From JTS-AC122 sp050246015 (GTDB taxonomy: Bacteria > Planctomycetota > Phycisphaerae > Phycisphaerales > UBA1924), in assembly GCA_050246015.1 (NCBI GenBank), contig JBFWWU010000028.1, positions 1-39,288 on the forward strand: a stretch of DNA of 39,288 nt, read 5' to 3'. Below the pieces are notes generated by a model. It did not search any database. It worked only from the letters and a program-made list of their open reading frames with translations, and was not told where the DNA came from. A program made the position numbers and the translations under genes. Below are positions 24,555-33,302 of the stretch, piece by piece. Numbering within the stretch: position 1 is the stretch's first letter; each line of letters opens with the position of its first letter.

Positions 24555-25547
24555 TCACGATCGGACGATCCCGGGATCCGCGGTGAGGAGCGGCTCGATC
24601 AGGTCCTTGGGCGTCACGATGCCCGCGGGCTTGCCGTCGGCGACGACGACGCCGATGAGCATGCCCGCGCGCCGGATGGCCAGCAGCGCGTCTCGGACGC
24701 GCATGTCCGGCGCCAGGAGCACCGGAGGGTGCATGAGTTGATCCAGCGGGGTGTCGTGCCGCAGGCACAGGTCCAGGTGGCTCACGACGCCCAGCACGTC
24801 GCCCTGCGGACCGACAACGGGGTAGGCCGAGAAACTCTGGCGCGCCAGCCCCCCGGCGAGTTGTCGCCGCTTGCCGTTGAGCGGGATCGTGCGGACGCGT
24901 GACCAGGGGACCATTTCGCCTCGGACCAGCGTGTCGCGCAGGAGCAGCGCGCGATCGACCATGTTCGTCTGCGCTTCGGAGAGGATGCCGTGGCGGGCGC
25001 CTTCCTTGAGCAGGGCGGCGATGGCGTGCCGGGGGGTGCTGAGGGAGCCGGGCTCGTTGGCGCGGGCCCAGCGCATCGCGATCGACGCGACCGCATCGAC
25101 GAGCGGGATGAGCCCCACGAGCGTGAGCAGCCGGCGGAGCCAGACCAGCAGCGGCGCGGTCCAGTAGTTGAGGCGGTCGGCCTCGACGCGGAAGATCTCC
25201 TTGGGCAGCGCCTCGCCGAGCACGACGAGCGTGGGCACGACGATGAGCAGGTTGACGGCCAATAGCCACGCGTCGCCCAGGTCGCGCGTCGAGAGCAGGC
25301 TGGTGATGCCGACGCTGAGCAGATTGCCGAACGCGGTATTGGAGATGAGCAGGGTCGCCAGGGCCCGGTTGGGATGGTCGATCTCGCGCCGCAGGAGCAC
25401 GGCGCGTCGCTCGCCCCGGGCGACCCGCAGGTTCAGGCGCACCCGGTTCACGCAGTACATGCCGGTCTCGAAGCCGGCGCACCACGCGCTGCCGGCAATG
25501 GCCAGGAGAACGACGCCCACCCAGGCGATGAGTTCCAGGGTGCTCAT
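24555..25547 (-). CDS. CNNM/DUF21-CBS membrane protein, short form
   Basis: The 330-residue product has a DUF21 (CNNM) transmembrane domain of about 170 residues, including FETGMYCVNRVRLNLRVARG, LISNTAFGNLLSVG and VLGEALPKEIFR, followed by a CBS-domain pair (about 210-325, SAYPVVGPQGDVLGVVSHLD; VVADGKPAGIVTPKDLIEPL). CNNM proteins are linked to Mg2+ (and Co2+) transport or its regulation. It lacks the C-terminal CorC/HlyC domain present in its upstream partner. The ATG at 25547 overlaps the partner's stop as ATGA (25544-25547), so the pair is translationally coupled and may form a heteromer. Confidence 0.9.
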   Translation of the reverse strand: MSTLELIAWVGVVLLAIAGSAWCAGFETGMYCVNRVRLNLRVARGERRAVLLRREIDHPNRALATLLISNTAFGNLLSVGITSLLSTRDLGDAWLLAVNLLIVVPTLVVLGEALPKEIFRVEADRLNYWTAPLLVWLRRLLTLVGLIPLVDAVASIAMRWARANEPGSLSTPRHAIAALLKEGARHGILSEAQTNMVDRALLLRDTLVRGEMVPWSRVRTIPLNGKRRQLAGGLARQSFSAYPVVGPQGDVLGVVSHLDLCLRHDTPLDQLMHPPVLLAPDMRVRDALLAIRRAGMLIGVVVADGKPAGIVTPKDLIEPLLTADPGIVRS

Positions 25548-26902
25548 GCGCCCCCTCCGCTTCGGGCGCCCGCGGAGCCGGCTTCGGCGGCGGGGTCGTC
25601 CGCGTTGCCCGGCGGATGCAGGAGCACCTCGACGCGCTCGACCACGTTTCGCGTCATGGATTCCACCACCAACTCGATGTCCCCCACGCGCGCCCGGTCG
25701 CCCGGGGACGGGATCCGCCCCAGCATGAGCGTCACGAGCCCACCGACCGTCGTCGCGCGAGAGTCGGGCTTGAGAGGGAAGAGTTCGGCGAACTCGTGGA
25801 TACCGAGTCGCCCGGGCACGCTCCAGCGATGCGGGCCCAGCCGCCGCACGCCGATGCCCCGGTGCTCGTTCGATTCGCCGGCGCTGTCGGCGACGGCGAA
25901 CTCTTCCACAAATCGGCTCGCGACGTCGGAGATGCTGACCAGCCCGTCCACGGTGCCGTGCTCGTCCACGCACAGCGCGATCTCGACGTCGCCGGAGCGG
26001 AAGTGCTCGAGCAACTGGTCCAGGCGCGCGTTCTCCGGGACGTACGACACGGGGAAGACGTGCGGATCGACGGCGGGCGCGCCCCCGGCCGCCCACGCCG
26101 CCACATACCGGCGCGCATCGAGCATCCCGACGATTTCATGATCCGGCGAACGTGCGTACACGGGCAGGTAGCGGTGTCCCGACTCGCGGATGGCGCCAAT
26201 CACCCGCTCGGGCGCGGCGGCCCGGTCAACCCATCGAATCGACGTCCGCGGTGTCATCACGTCCCAGACGCGGCGCTGCCCGATCTCCAGCACCTGCGCG
26301 ATCACCGACTGTTCGTCGCGGTCGATCGCGCCCTGCGAGGCGCCGAGTTCCAGCAGTCGCTCCAGGTCCCCGACCTCGAGCTGTCCGGCCGCGCCCGCGA
26401 CCGCCCCCCGCGCGGGCCCGGCTTCCGGGCGGAACAGCCGGGCCAGCGGGCCGATCAGCCCGACTTCGACCACACGTCGAACCGGCGCGATCAGCATGTA
26501 CACGCGGTACACCGACGGCGCGAGCACGCGGCAGAACGTCACCCGCGCCGCCCCGGCCAGCATCTTGGGCAGCACCTCGCCGAAGACGATCAGCCCGATC
26601 ACCGACGCCGTGTTGATACCGATGCCCAGCGCGCGGTTCTCGACGTGCAGCAGCAGGACCGAGCCCAGCGCGAACAGCAGCGCGTTGACGCACATGTTCG
26701 AGATGAGGATGCCCACCAGCAGGGCGCGCGGCGAGGCGAGCATCGCCTCGGCCGCCGCCGCCGCCCTTGGACGAAGCCGGCGCAGTTGCAGCCGGTCGTT
26801 GTACGAGAGCCCGAACAGCGCCGTCTCCGAAGCCGAGCACAGCGCCGACGCGGCAATCAGGACCGGGATCAGCGCGAGAATGAAGAGATCGGTCGGGGTC
26901 AT
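25544..26902 (-). CDS. CNNM/CorC-type transporter protein, long form
   Basis: The 452-residue product has a DUF21 domain (1 to about 165: SASETALFGLSYNDRLQLRR, LISNMCVNALLFALG, VFGEVLPKML), a CBS pair (about 205-325: VWDVMTPRTSIRWVDR; VDEHGTVDGLVSISDVASRF) and a CorC/HlyC-type FAD-fold domain (about 340-425: PGRLGIHEFAELFPLKPDSR followed by ATTVGGLVTLML). The tail after 430 is Ala/Gly-rich. It is likely to act in Mg2+ homeostasis at the inner membrane. The gene begins 12 bp after the stop of putA on the same strand and overlaps the next CNNM gene by 4 bp, so all three may be one transcript. The link to proline catabolism is positional only. Confidence 0.92.
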   Translation of the reverse strand: MTPTDLFILALIPVLIAASALCSASETALFGLSYNDRLQLRRLRPRAAAAAEAMLASPRALLVGILISNMCVNALLFALGSVLLLHVENRALGIGINTASVIGLIVFGEVLPKMLAGAARVTFCRVLAPSVYRVYMLIAPVRRVVEVGLIGPLARLFRPEAGPARGAVAGAAGQLEVGDLERLLELGASQGAIDRDEQSVIAQVLEIGQRRVWDVMTPRTSIRWVDRAAAPERVIGAIRESGHRYLPVYARSPDHEIVGMLDARRYVAAWAAGGAPAVDPHVFPVSYVPENARLDQLLEHFRSGDVEIALCVDEHGTVDGLVSISDVASRFVEEFAVADSAGESNEHRGIGVRRLGPHRWSVPGRLGIHEFAELFPLKPDSRATTVGGLVTLMLGRIPSPGDRARVGDIELVVESMTRNVVERVEVLLHPPGNADDPAAEAGSAGARSGGGA

Positions 26903-26914
26903 CGTGCGCGGCCC

Positions 26915-29900
26915 CTACAACTCCGGCGCGAACCCTCGGCGGAGGGTGTTCTCGCAGCAGGCGCGGGGCTCAACGAAATGAAGCAGGTAGTCCAGCCCGC
27001 CCGCCTTCGTGCCACCCCCGGACATGCCGAACCCGCCGAAGGGCTGTCGCCCGACCAGCGCGCCGGTGATGCCGCGATTGAGATACAGATTCCCCACGCG
27101 GAAATCGCGCCGAGCCAGTTCGAGGTGCGCGGGCTTGCGGCTGAAGACGCCGCCGGTGAGTTTGTACGCCGACGAGTTCGCGATCCGCAGCGCCTCTTCA
27201 AAGGAATGAGCGTGCATGACGGCGAGCACGGGGCCGAAGACTTCCTCCCGGGCGAGTTCGTGGTCCGGGGGCACGGTCCAGAAAATATGGGGCGCGACAT
27301 AGGTCAGCGAGGAAGTCGGCGCTTGGCGGAGTGGAGGCGAGGAAGGGAGCGAGAGCGCCATGTGGTGGAGGCCCGAGGCCTTGGCACGGTCGATGAAGCC
27401 GACGATCTTGGCGGCGGCGTCCGCGTCGATGACCGGGCCGACGTCGGTACCCGGGAGGGACGGATCACCGATCGTCAGCGCCCGGGCGGCTTCGCACAGC
27501 CGCGACCGGAACGACGTGATCGCCGGCCCGTCAGGCCCCTGCGGATCGACGACGATCACGCGCGAGCACGCCGAGCACTTCTGTCCCTGGAAGCCGAACG
27601 CGGACTGGCGCACGCCCAGCACCGCCTCGTCCTGATCGGCGGACGTGTCGATGATGACCGCGTTCTTGCCTCCCATTTCGCAGATGACGTGCTTGAGGTG
27701 TGAAGGCGCGGCCCCGCGGGAAGCGCCCGCGGCAAACGGAGAGAGCGGGGCGGCGGCGTGGAGGATGTCCAGGCCCACGTCGCGCGAGCCGGTGAACGCG
27801 ATGAGCGCGACTCGCTCGTCCCGCACCAGCGCCGCGCCGGTTGTCTCACCGGGAGCCGGGCAGAACTGCACCACCTGGCTCGGGTCGCCGCGGAGCAGTT
27901 TCGGTGTGTCGCCGGAACCGTCGAGCACGTCGATCAGGGCCTGCCAGAGGTACTTCTCGACGAGCAGTTTGGCGATGCCCGGGGTCTGCTCGGCGGGCTT
28001 GACGATGACGGCGTTGCCCGTCACGAGCGCGGCCGCGGTCATGCCGGTCAGGATCGCCAGCGGGAAGTTCCACGGCGCGATGACGACCGCGACGCCGCGG
28101 GGCTGGTACCACGTCTGGTCAAACTCGCCGATGAACCTCCCGAGCCGTTGCGGCACAAAGAGGCGCGGCGCGAGGCGCCCGTAGTACTCGCAGAAATCAA
28201 TCGCTTCGCAGACATCCGCGTCGGCCTCGCGCCAGGTCTTCCCCGACTCCTTGATCATGACCGCGGCGAGATAGTCGCGGTCTTCTCGCATCGACGCGGC
28301 GGTGAGTGTGAGAACGCGGGCGCGGCGGATCGGATCGACATCCCGCCAGCCCTCGCCGGGTCGCTCGCCCAGGAACACCCGGGACGCGCTACCGACCATG
28401 CCGCTCGCCTGCGCCGGGGTGACGTCGTTGCCCACACGGGGCACCGAAGCCTTCTCGATCGCCGCGGCGAACGCGGCGCGCTGACGCGAATCGGAGAAGT
28501 CGCGAAACGGCTCGTTGACGAAGGGCTTCCCGTCGCCGACGCCCCCGGCCGCGGGGGTGAGTTGGTGGCGCTCGGCCGCGATCGTCACCAGATCCGGCTT
28601 GGACATGCCGGAGGCCGCGTGCGCCCCGTTGGATCCCGCCGCGGGCGACGCGACGTGCGGGCTGGCAAGCAGGACCTTCGGGTCGGCGTTGTCGAGGAAC
28701 CCCGCCTTCAGCCACGATTCATTGCTCGTGTTCTCCAGCAGCCGGCGCACCAGATACGCCATCCCGGGGATCATCTCCCCGACGGGGACGTATTCGCGGA
28801 CGCGCAGCCCCATCTCGGCGGCGGCGTACTTGAGTTGGTCCGCCATCCCGTGGAGCATCTGGAGTTCGATCGCGTTCTTCGGCAACCCGCGCCGCTCCAG
28901 CCCCGCCAGCGCCGCGGCGATGGAGCGCACGTTGTGCGAGCCCAGCGCGAGTTTCACCCCGGGTGGCGACGTGGCCGTGGGGACACCGGCCCCGCGAGAG
29001 TCGGAGCCTGCCCGCGGGCAGGCATCAAGGAAGATATCCGTCATCCGCTCGAAGCACGCGTCCGTCTCTCGCTTGGTCGTCCACACCGGGCACGGCCAGC
29101 CCATCTGTTCGGCGTGGATGACCTGGTAGTCCCAGTACGCGCCCTTCACCAGTCGCACCGAAACCTGGCGCCCTCTCGTGTGCGCCCATTCACAGATCCG
29201 ACGCGCGTCGGCGTCACCAGATTTCAGGTACGCCTGCATCGCCAGCCCGGCGTGGAAGTCGTACTCCTCGCAGCATCGCATGAACAGGTCGAGGGTGAAG
29301 TCCTTGAACGCGAACTGCTCCATGTCGAAGTTCACAAACACGCCGTGCGTGCTCGCGGCCTGGAGAATCGGCCCCAGCCGCGAGAGCAGGTTCTTCATCG
29401 AGCCCTGCGGGTCAATCGGATCGCAGCGGGCCGAGAGCGACGACACCTTGATCGAGACGTTGGTGCGCGGGATGGGTCCGAGATGGTCCGATTCAAGGCG
29501 CGGGTTGGGCTTCCACGACGCGACCTCGCCGGGCAGGTTGGTGACCAGGTCGAGGTACTTGCGCTGGTACTGATCCGCTTCGGTGTCGGAGACGCACGCC
29601 TCGCCGAGCAGATCGACGCTGAACGCGATGCCGTCGTTCCATAGGTTCTTGAGGTTGCCCAGCGCCGACCGGGCGTCCGTCCCCGCGATGAACTTCGACG
29701 CCATCCCCGTGATCTGCTTGCTGATCTGCCCCGCCGCAAGCCCCTTGGCGATCCCTCCCGCCTTGAGCGCGAGCTCGATCGGCCCCGGCACCGTCACCCC
29801 CGGCTGCGAGAGATAGTCCTTGAGGTGATCGAACACGTCTTCCGGCGTGCGCAGCATCGGAAACGCATCCACAAAGCGAAACAGTTGCACCTTGAAGTTG

Positions 29901-30133
29901 GGGTCCTTCATGGACCAGTTCATCAGCGCGTCGGAGTAGAACCTGGCGCTGAGGACCCCGGCCTTGTGATTCCGCGCCATCGACAACATCTCCGAGCCCA
30001 GCGCGAGGATCCGCGACTCGCCGTGACCCGAATCGGCGCTCGCCGCGCCCGCCGGCCCGGGCTCAGAGGAGGCCGGAGGCGGAACCGAGACTCGAACTGC
30101 TGCAGGCTTGGGCTTGCGACCGAAAATCGCCAT
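26915..30133 (-). CDS. putA: Bifunctional proline dehydrogenase / glutamate-semialdehyde dehydrogenase
   Basis: PutA oxidises proline to glutamate in two steps. The 1072-residue product lacks the N-terminal ribbon-helix-helix DNA-binding domain of E. coli PutA, so it is not a self-repressor. The FAD-dependent proline dehydrogenase barrel (about 100-510) includes SSLSARCDPIDPQGSMKN, RLVKGAYWDYQ and the signature IELQMLHGMADQL with REYVPVGEMIPGMAYLVRRL. The aldehyde dehydrogenase part (about 540-1065) has APWNFPLAILTG, Glu819 in CEMGGKNA, catalytic Cys853 in GQKCSACSR, and EEVFGPVLAVM. Several Ala/Gly-rich loops, such as near the 'ASPAAGSNGAHAASG' stretch, are unusual. The ATG at 30133 has GGAG nine bases upstream; the open frame continues a further 36 residues without homology. 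It is divergent from the proline racemase/epimerase gene and lies 12 bp before the CNNM pair. Confidence 0.96.
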   Translation of the reverse strand: MAIFGRKPKPAAVRVSVPPPASSEPGPAGAASADSGHGESRILALGSEMLSMARNHKAGVLSARFYSDALMNWSMKDPNFKVQLFRFVDAFPMLRTPEDVFDHLKDYLSQPGVTVPGPIELALKAGGIAKGLAAGQISKQITGMASKFIAGTDARSALGNLKNLWNDGIAFSVDLLGEACVSDTEADQYQRKYLDLVTNLPGEVASWKPNPRLESDHLGPIPRTNVSIKVSSLSARCDPIDPQGSMKNLLSRLGPILQAASTHGVFVNFDMEQFAFKDFTLDLFMRCCEEYDFHAGLAMQAYLKSGDADARRICEWAHTRGRQVSVRLVKGAYWDYQVIHAEQMGWPCPVWTTKRETDACFERMTDIFLDACPRAGSDSRGAGVPTATSPPGVKLALGSHNVRSIAAALAGLERRGLPKNAIELQMLHGMADQLKYAAAEMGLRVREYVPVGEMIPGMAYLVRRLLENTSNESWLKAGFLDNADPKVLLASPHVASPAAGSNGAHAASGMSKPDLVTIAAERHQLTPAAGGVGDGKPFVNEPFRDFSDSRQRAAFAAAIEKASVPRVGNDVTPAQASGMVGSASRVFLGERPGEGWRDVDPIRRARVLTLTAASMREDRDYLAAVMIKESGKTWREADADVCEAIDFCEYYGRLAPRLFVPQRLGRFIGEFDQTWYQPRGVAVVIAPWNFPLAILTGMTAAALVTGNAVIVKPAEQTPGIAKLLVEKYLWQALIDVLDGSGDTPKLLRGDPSQVVQFCPAPGETTGAALVRDERVALIAFTGSRDVGLDILHAAAPLSPFAAGASRGAAPSHLKHVICEMGGKNAVIIDTSADQDEAVLGVRQSAFGFQGQKCSACSRVIVVDPQGPDGPAITSFRSRLCEAARALTIGDPSLPGTDVGPVIDADAAAKIVGFIDRAKASGLHHMALSLPSSPPLRQAPTSSLTYVAPHIFWTVPPDHELAREEVFGPVLAVMHAHSFEEALRIANSSAYKLTGGVFSRKPAHLELARRDFRVGNLYLNRGITGALVGRQPFGGFGMSGGGTKAGGLDYLLHFVEPRACCENTLRRGFAPEL

Positions 30134-30276
30134 GGGACAATGCTCCGAAGAGGCTCGATAGAGGCTCGGGCCGCAAGTGTACGGCGAGCCAGACCAACGG
30201 ACGCCCCAATCTGCGCCCAGCCGACTCGCCGCTTCGCTCAACAGGCGTATACCCCGCGACTCCGATACGCTCCCTC

Positions 30277-31302
30277 ATGTCCGAGCAGCCCATCGCCGTG
30301 ATCGACTCCCACACGGAAGGCGAACCGACGCGCGTCGTCATCGAGGGCGGGCCTGATCTGGGCTCCGGCCCGCTCGCGCAGCGCGTCCGTCTCTTTCGCG
30401 ACCGGTTCGATCACGTCCGCAGCGCGGTGTGCAACGAGCCCCGCGGGAACGACGCGATGGTCGGGGCGCTGCTCGTGCCGCCCACGAATCCGCGCGCCGT
30501 CACCGGCGTCATCTTTTTCAATAACGTCGGGTATCTCAACATGTGCGTGCACGGGACGATCGGCGTCGGCGCCACGCTGGCCCACATGGGGCTCATCGGA
30601 CCAGGGTCGCACGTCCTGGAGTCCCCGGTGGGAGACGTCACCATCTCGCTGGGCGACGACGCCCCGGACGTGCCCGCCGGCTCGATCGGCCAGGTCCGCG
30701 ATGCGGGCCAGGGGAGTTGGAATCCCAACCGGGTCACGGTCACCAACGTTCACTCGTTTCGGCATCGCAAGCAGGTGCCGATCACGCTCGACGGCGGTCA
30801 AACCGTCCACGGCGACATCGCCTGGGGAGGCAACTGGTTTTTTCTCGTCGACGACCACGGCGCCGACCTCTCGATGCAGAATCTCGAACGCCTCACCAGC
30901 CTCTCCTGGCAAATCCGCCTCGCGCTTGATCGCGCCGGCGTCAAGGGTGACCCCGCGTTCGGAGCCGGCGGCGGCGACATCGACCACATCGAACTCTTCG
31001 GCCCACCGACTCGCCCCGATTGCCACAGCAAGAACTTCGTCCTCTGCCCCGGCAAGGCGTACGACCGCTCCCCCTGCGGCACCGGCACCAGCGCCAAACT
31101 CGCCTGCCTCTTCGCTGACGGCAAACTCGGCCCCGGCCAGGTCTGGCGCCAGGAAAGCATCATCGGCAGCGCGTTCTCGGCACGTGTGCGCCCCCACGAC
31201 GCCGGCGTCATCCCCGTCATCACCGGTCAGGCTTTCATCACCGCACAGAGCACCCTCGTGCTCGATCCGAACGACCCACTGCGCGATGGCATCCGCGGGT
31301 AA
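30277..31302 (+). CDS. Proline racemase / 4-hydroxyproline 2-epimerase family protein
   Basis: The 341-residue product belongs to the two-cysteine PLP-independent racemases. Catalytic Cys90 is in NMCVHGTIGVG (the common motif is MCGHGTIG; here Gly is Val) and Cys267 is in DRSPCGTGTSA. SHTEGEPTRVV at the N terminus and NEPRGNDAMVGALL (53-66) are also typical. Two thiols argue for a racemase/epimerase rather than a trans-3-hydroxyproline dehydratase, where one is Thr. The 4-hydroxyproline epimerase reading is favoured by the divergent putA neighbour, but proline racemase is possible. No hydroxyproline oxidase or deaminase genes are in view. The 143 bp between the two starts should hold both promoters. 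Confidence 0.88.
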   Translation: MSEQPIAVIDSHTEGEPTRVVIEGGPDLGSGPLAQRVRLFRDRFDHVRSAVCNEPRGNDAMVGALLVPPTNPRAVTGVIFFNNVGYLNMCVHGTIGVGATLAHMGLIGPGSHVLESPVGDVTISLGDDAPDVPAGSIGQVRDAGQGSWNPNRVTVTNVHSFRHRKQVPITLDGGQTVHGDIAWGGNWFFLVDDHGADLSMQNLERLTSLSWQIRLALDRAGVKGDPAFGAGGGDIDHIELFGPPTRPDCHSKNFVLCPGKAYDRSPCGTGTSAKLACLFADGKLGPGQVWRQESIIGSAFSARVRPHDAGVIPVITGQAFITAQSTLVLDPNDPLRDGIRG

Positions 31303-31318
31303 CGCCGGCGCAGCGCCC

Positions 31319-33088
31319 TCACGCCGCGGCGCTCGCCAGCGGCAGCATCTGCGACCGAATCCGATCCATGTGGCGAATGACCTCGCGCAGCAGCAGGTGA
31401 TCCTGATCCTGCCCGATGAAGCGCGACGCGAACCGCAGTTCATCCAGCAGGTCATCGCGCAGGTAGTCAAGGCTCTGCTGGTTGCTGCCGGCCCAGAGCA
31501 CGCACAGCCCCGCGGCGGCGCGACCGAGCGTCAGCAGGCTCGCCGGGCCGTACTCGATCTCCGCGTGCACGAACGCGAGCGGATCGGCCGCGACCTTCTG
31601 CCCCTGCGCGACCAGCGCCCCGAATCCTGCCCCCAGCCGTTCCAGCCCGCGCTGGGTTTCGCCGGCGCCGATGCACGCCGCCGCGACCCGAAGGGTCGCC
31701 TCGGGCTCGCCTTCAAGGATGTCCGCGCATGCTTCGACGAGTCGGCGTCGTTCCTTGGAGTCCATCTCGTCCCACGATGCCAGCCACGCGCCCGCGGCGC
31801 GGGCCGCGGCCCGGGCCCCCACCTCGGTCCGGGCCGCCGGCGTCGTCCAATCCGCCGCGAGCGTGTTCGACAATCGCAGCATGGACCGTTCAACCGCCCC
31901 ACCCGCCGCGAACAGATCGCGGATCGGCCCACGCCCGTCGCGGGACGTCGGCCACAGCCGAGCGTCATGTCGCCCCAGAAAACCAGCGACTTCCGCCAGC
32001 CGCGACACCAGCCTCGCGTCCCGCTCCGACGTCAGGTCCACCACGCCGCACGATACCGCCACCGGATCCACCCGCGTCGGGAACACGCCCGCGTACCCCA
32101 GCGGCAGGCGTTCGCACCAGTCCGGCCACGCCGCCGGATGATCAGCATGCTCCGGCACGCGCACAATGATGTCGTCGTGACGCCCCCGCCGGATGACGGC
32201 GTCAAGCCGAAGCGCGGCCGGGTCGCCCGCGTCGGTCGAGAGCGCGATAGGGGTCCATTCCACCCGCGCGCCCGGAACCGAATCGCTGCACGCCAGATCG
32301 ATCAACGCCGAGGTCTCTCGCGCCGACGCTTGAATCCCGATTCGGATCCTGGCCGGCCCGGGCGGCCCCAGGGCCGGTCCCGCTGGCGAACCCACAATCT
32401 CGCGCGCGTGCCGTACCGCTTCGCGCGGACTTTCGACGAACCGCCGGCCGAATCGCACCGCCCCGGTCGGCCAGATCGCCGCCAGCCCCTTGTTCACACG
32501 CGACCGCAAACTTTCCGATGCGGGCTCGACGCTGAACGCGTACGCCGGCGCGGGGGGGGGCGCGGTGGAGGGCGCGGCGACCTCGGGCGGTGCCTCGAAG
32601 ATCGGTGTCCCGCCCGCGTCGTCCGGACGCCGGCCCACCCGTCCATTTACACGCTGGGCCGGCGCGGCGCCGGCCGGGTTCACCCCAACCATCCACACGT
32701 TGCCGATCTCTTCGCCCGCGCCGGTCAAGGACGCGGCAAACCCCGACAGACCGGGGGCTTCACAGCCGATCCGCTCGGTCGTCAGGTGATCGCCGCTCGT
32801 GTGCGGCGTGCCAGATGAACCTCCCCCGGATCGCGCGGCCAGGTCCAGTTCTCGGCGGACCGCCAGGATGTGGCTCACGCCCGTCGCGGCACCGGCCAGC
32901 CAGACTCCCAGCGGCAGGCCGATCAACGGTTCAGCGAGCCACGAGGCGCCCAGCCAGTAACTCATCGCCACCAGGCCGCACCCGCCGATCATGGTTGATA
33001 GCCGCGGTCCGAGAATGGGCGTCCGGTCCGGAAACACTGCGGGCGGAAGGATGGCGCGGAAGGCGCGCCGCGCGGGTGATGTCTGCAT
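31319..33088 (-). CDS. Hypothetical membrane-anchored protein
   Basis: I do not recognise a family. From the ATG at 33088 the product has 589 residues. Two hydrophobic helices lie close together near the N terminus (about 32-52, TMIGGCGLVAMSYWLGASWL; 56-76, LIGLPLGVWLAGAATG). They are followed by a Pro/Ala-rich linker (about 130-165), a mixed alpha/beta region and a helical C-terminal region of about 200 residues (from WDEMDSKERRRLVEACADIL onward). The mixed region has strands such as RIRIGIQASARETSALIDLA and DDIIVRVPEH. The short periplasmic hairpin suggests that most of the protein is cytoplasmic. The start is uncertain because the frame stays open another 660 bp upstream without visible homology. 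Its stop is 16 bp from that of the convergent epimerase gene. Confidence 0.65.
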   Translation of the reverse strand: MQTSPARRAFRAILPPAVFPDRTPILGPRLSTMIGGCGLVAMSYWLGASWLAEPLIGLPLGVWLAGAATGVSHILAVRRELDLAARSGGGSSGTPHTSGDHLTTERIGCEAPGLSGFAASLTGAGEEIGNVWMVGVNPAGAAPAQRVNGRVGRRPDDAGGTPIFEAPPEVAAPSTAPPPAPAYAFSVEPASESLRSRVNKGLAAIWPTGAVRFGRRFVESPREAVRHAREIVGSPAGPALGPPGPARIRIGIQASARETSALIDLACSDSVPGARVEWTPIALSTDAGDPAALRLDAVIRRGRHDDIIVRVPEHADHPAAWPDWCERLPLGYAGVFPTRVDPVAVSCGVVDLTSERDARLVSRLAEVAGFLGRHDARLWPTSRDGRGPIRDLFAAGGAVERSMLRLSNTLAADWTTPAARTEVGARAAARAAGAWLASWDEMDSKERRRLVEACADILEGEPEATLRVAAACIGAGETQRGLERLGAGFGALVAQGQKVAADPLAFVHAEIEYGPASLLTLGRAAAGLCVLWAGSNQQSLDYLRDDLLDELRFASRFIGQDQDHLLLREVIRHMDRIRSQMLPLASAAA

Positions 33089-33302
33089 GGCCCAACCATC
33101 GGACCATCCCGCCAGGGGAATGAGCGGCCCGCCCGAGCGGTCTCTTTCGTCCGCACGGATTCCGAGAGGTCGTAGCGATCGGTGGAGCCGCCCGGACCGA
33201 CCGCGCGGTTGTTGCGCGGGGAACGGCTGAGCGCCCGTGCCCGGCTTTGATGGAATCCCTGCGTCTTGACCCGTCGCCTCTTGGGGCCTTTGCTCTTCTT
33301 CC

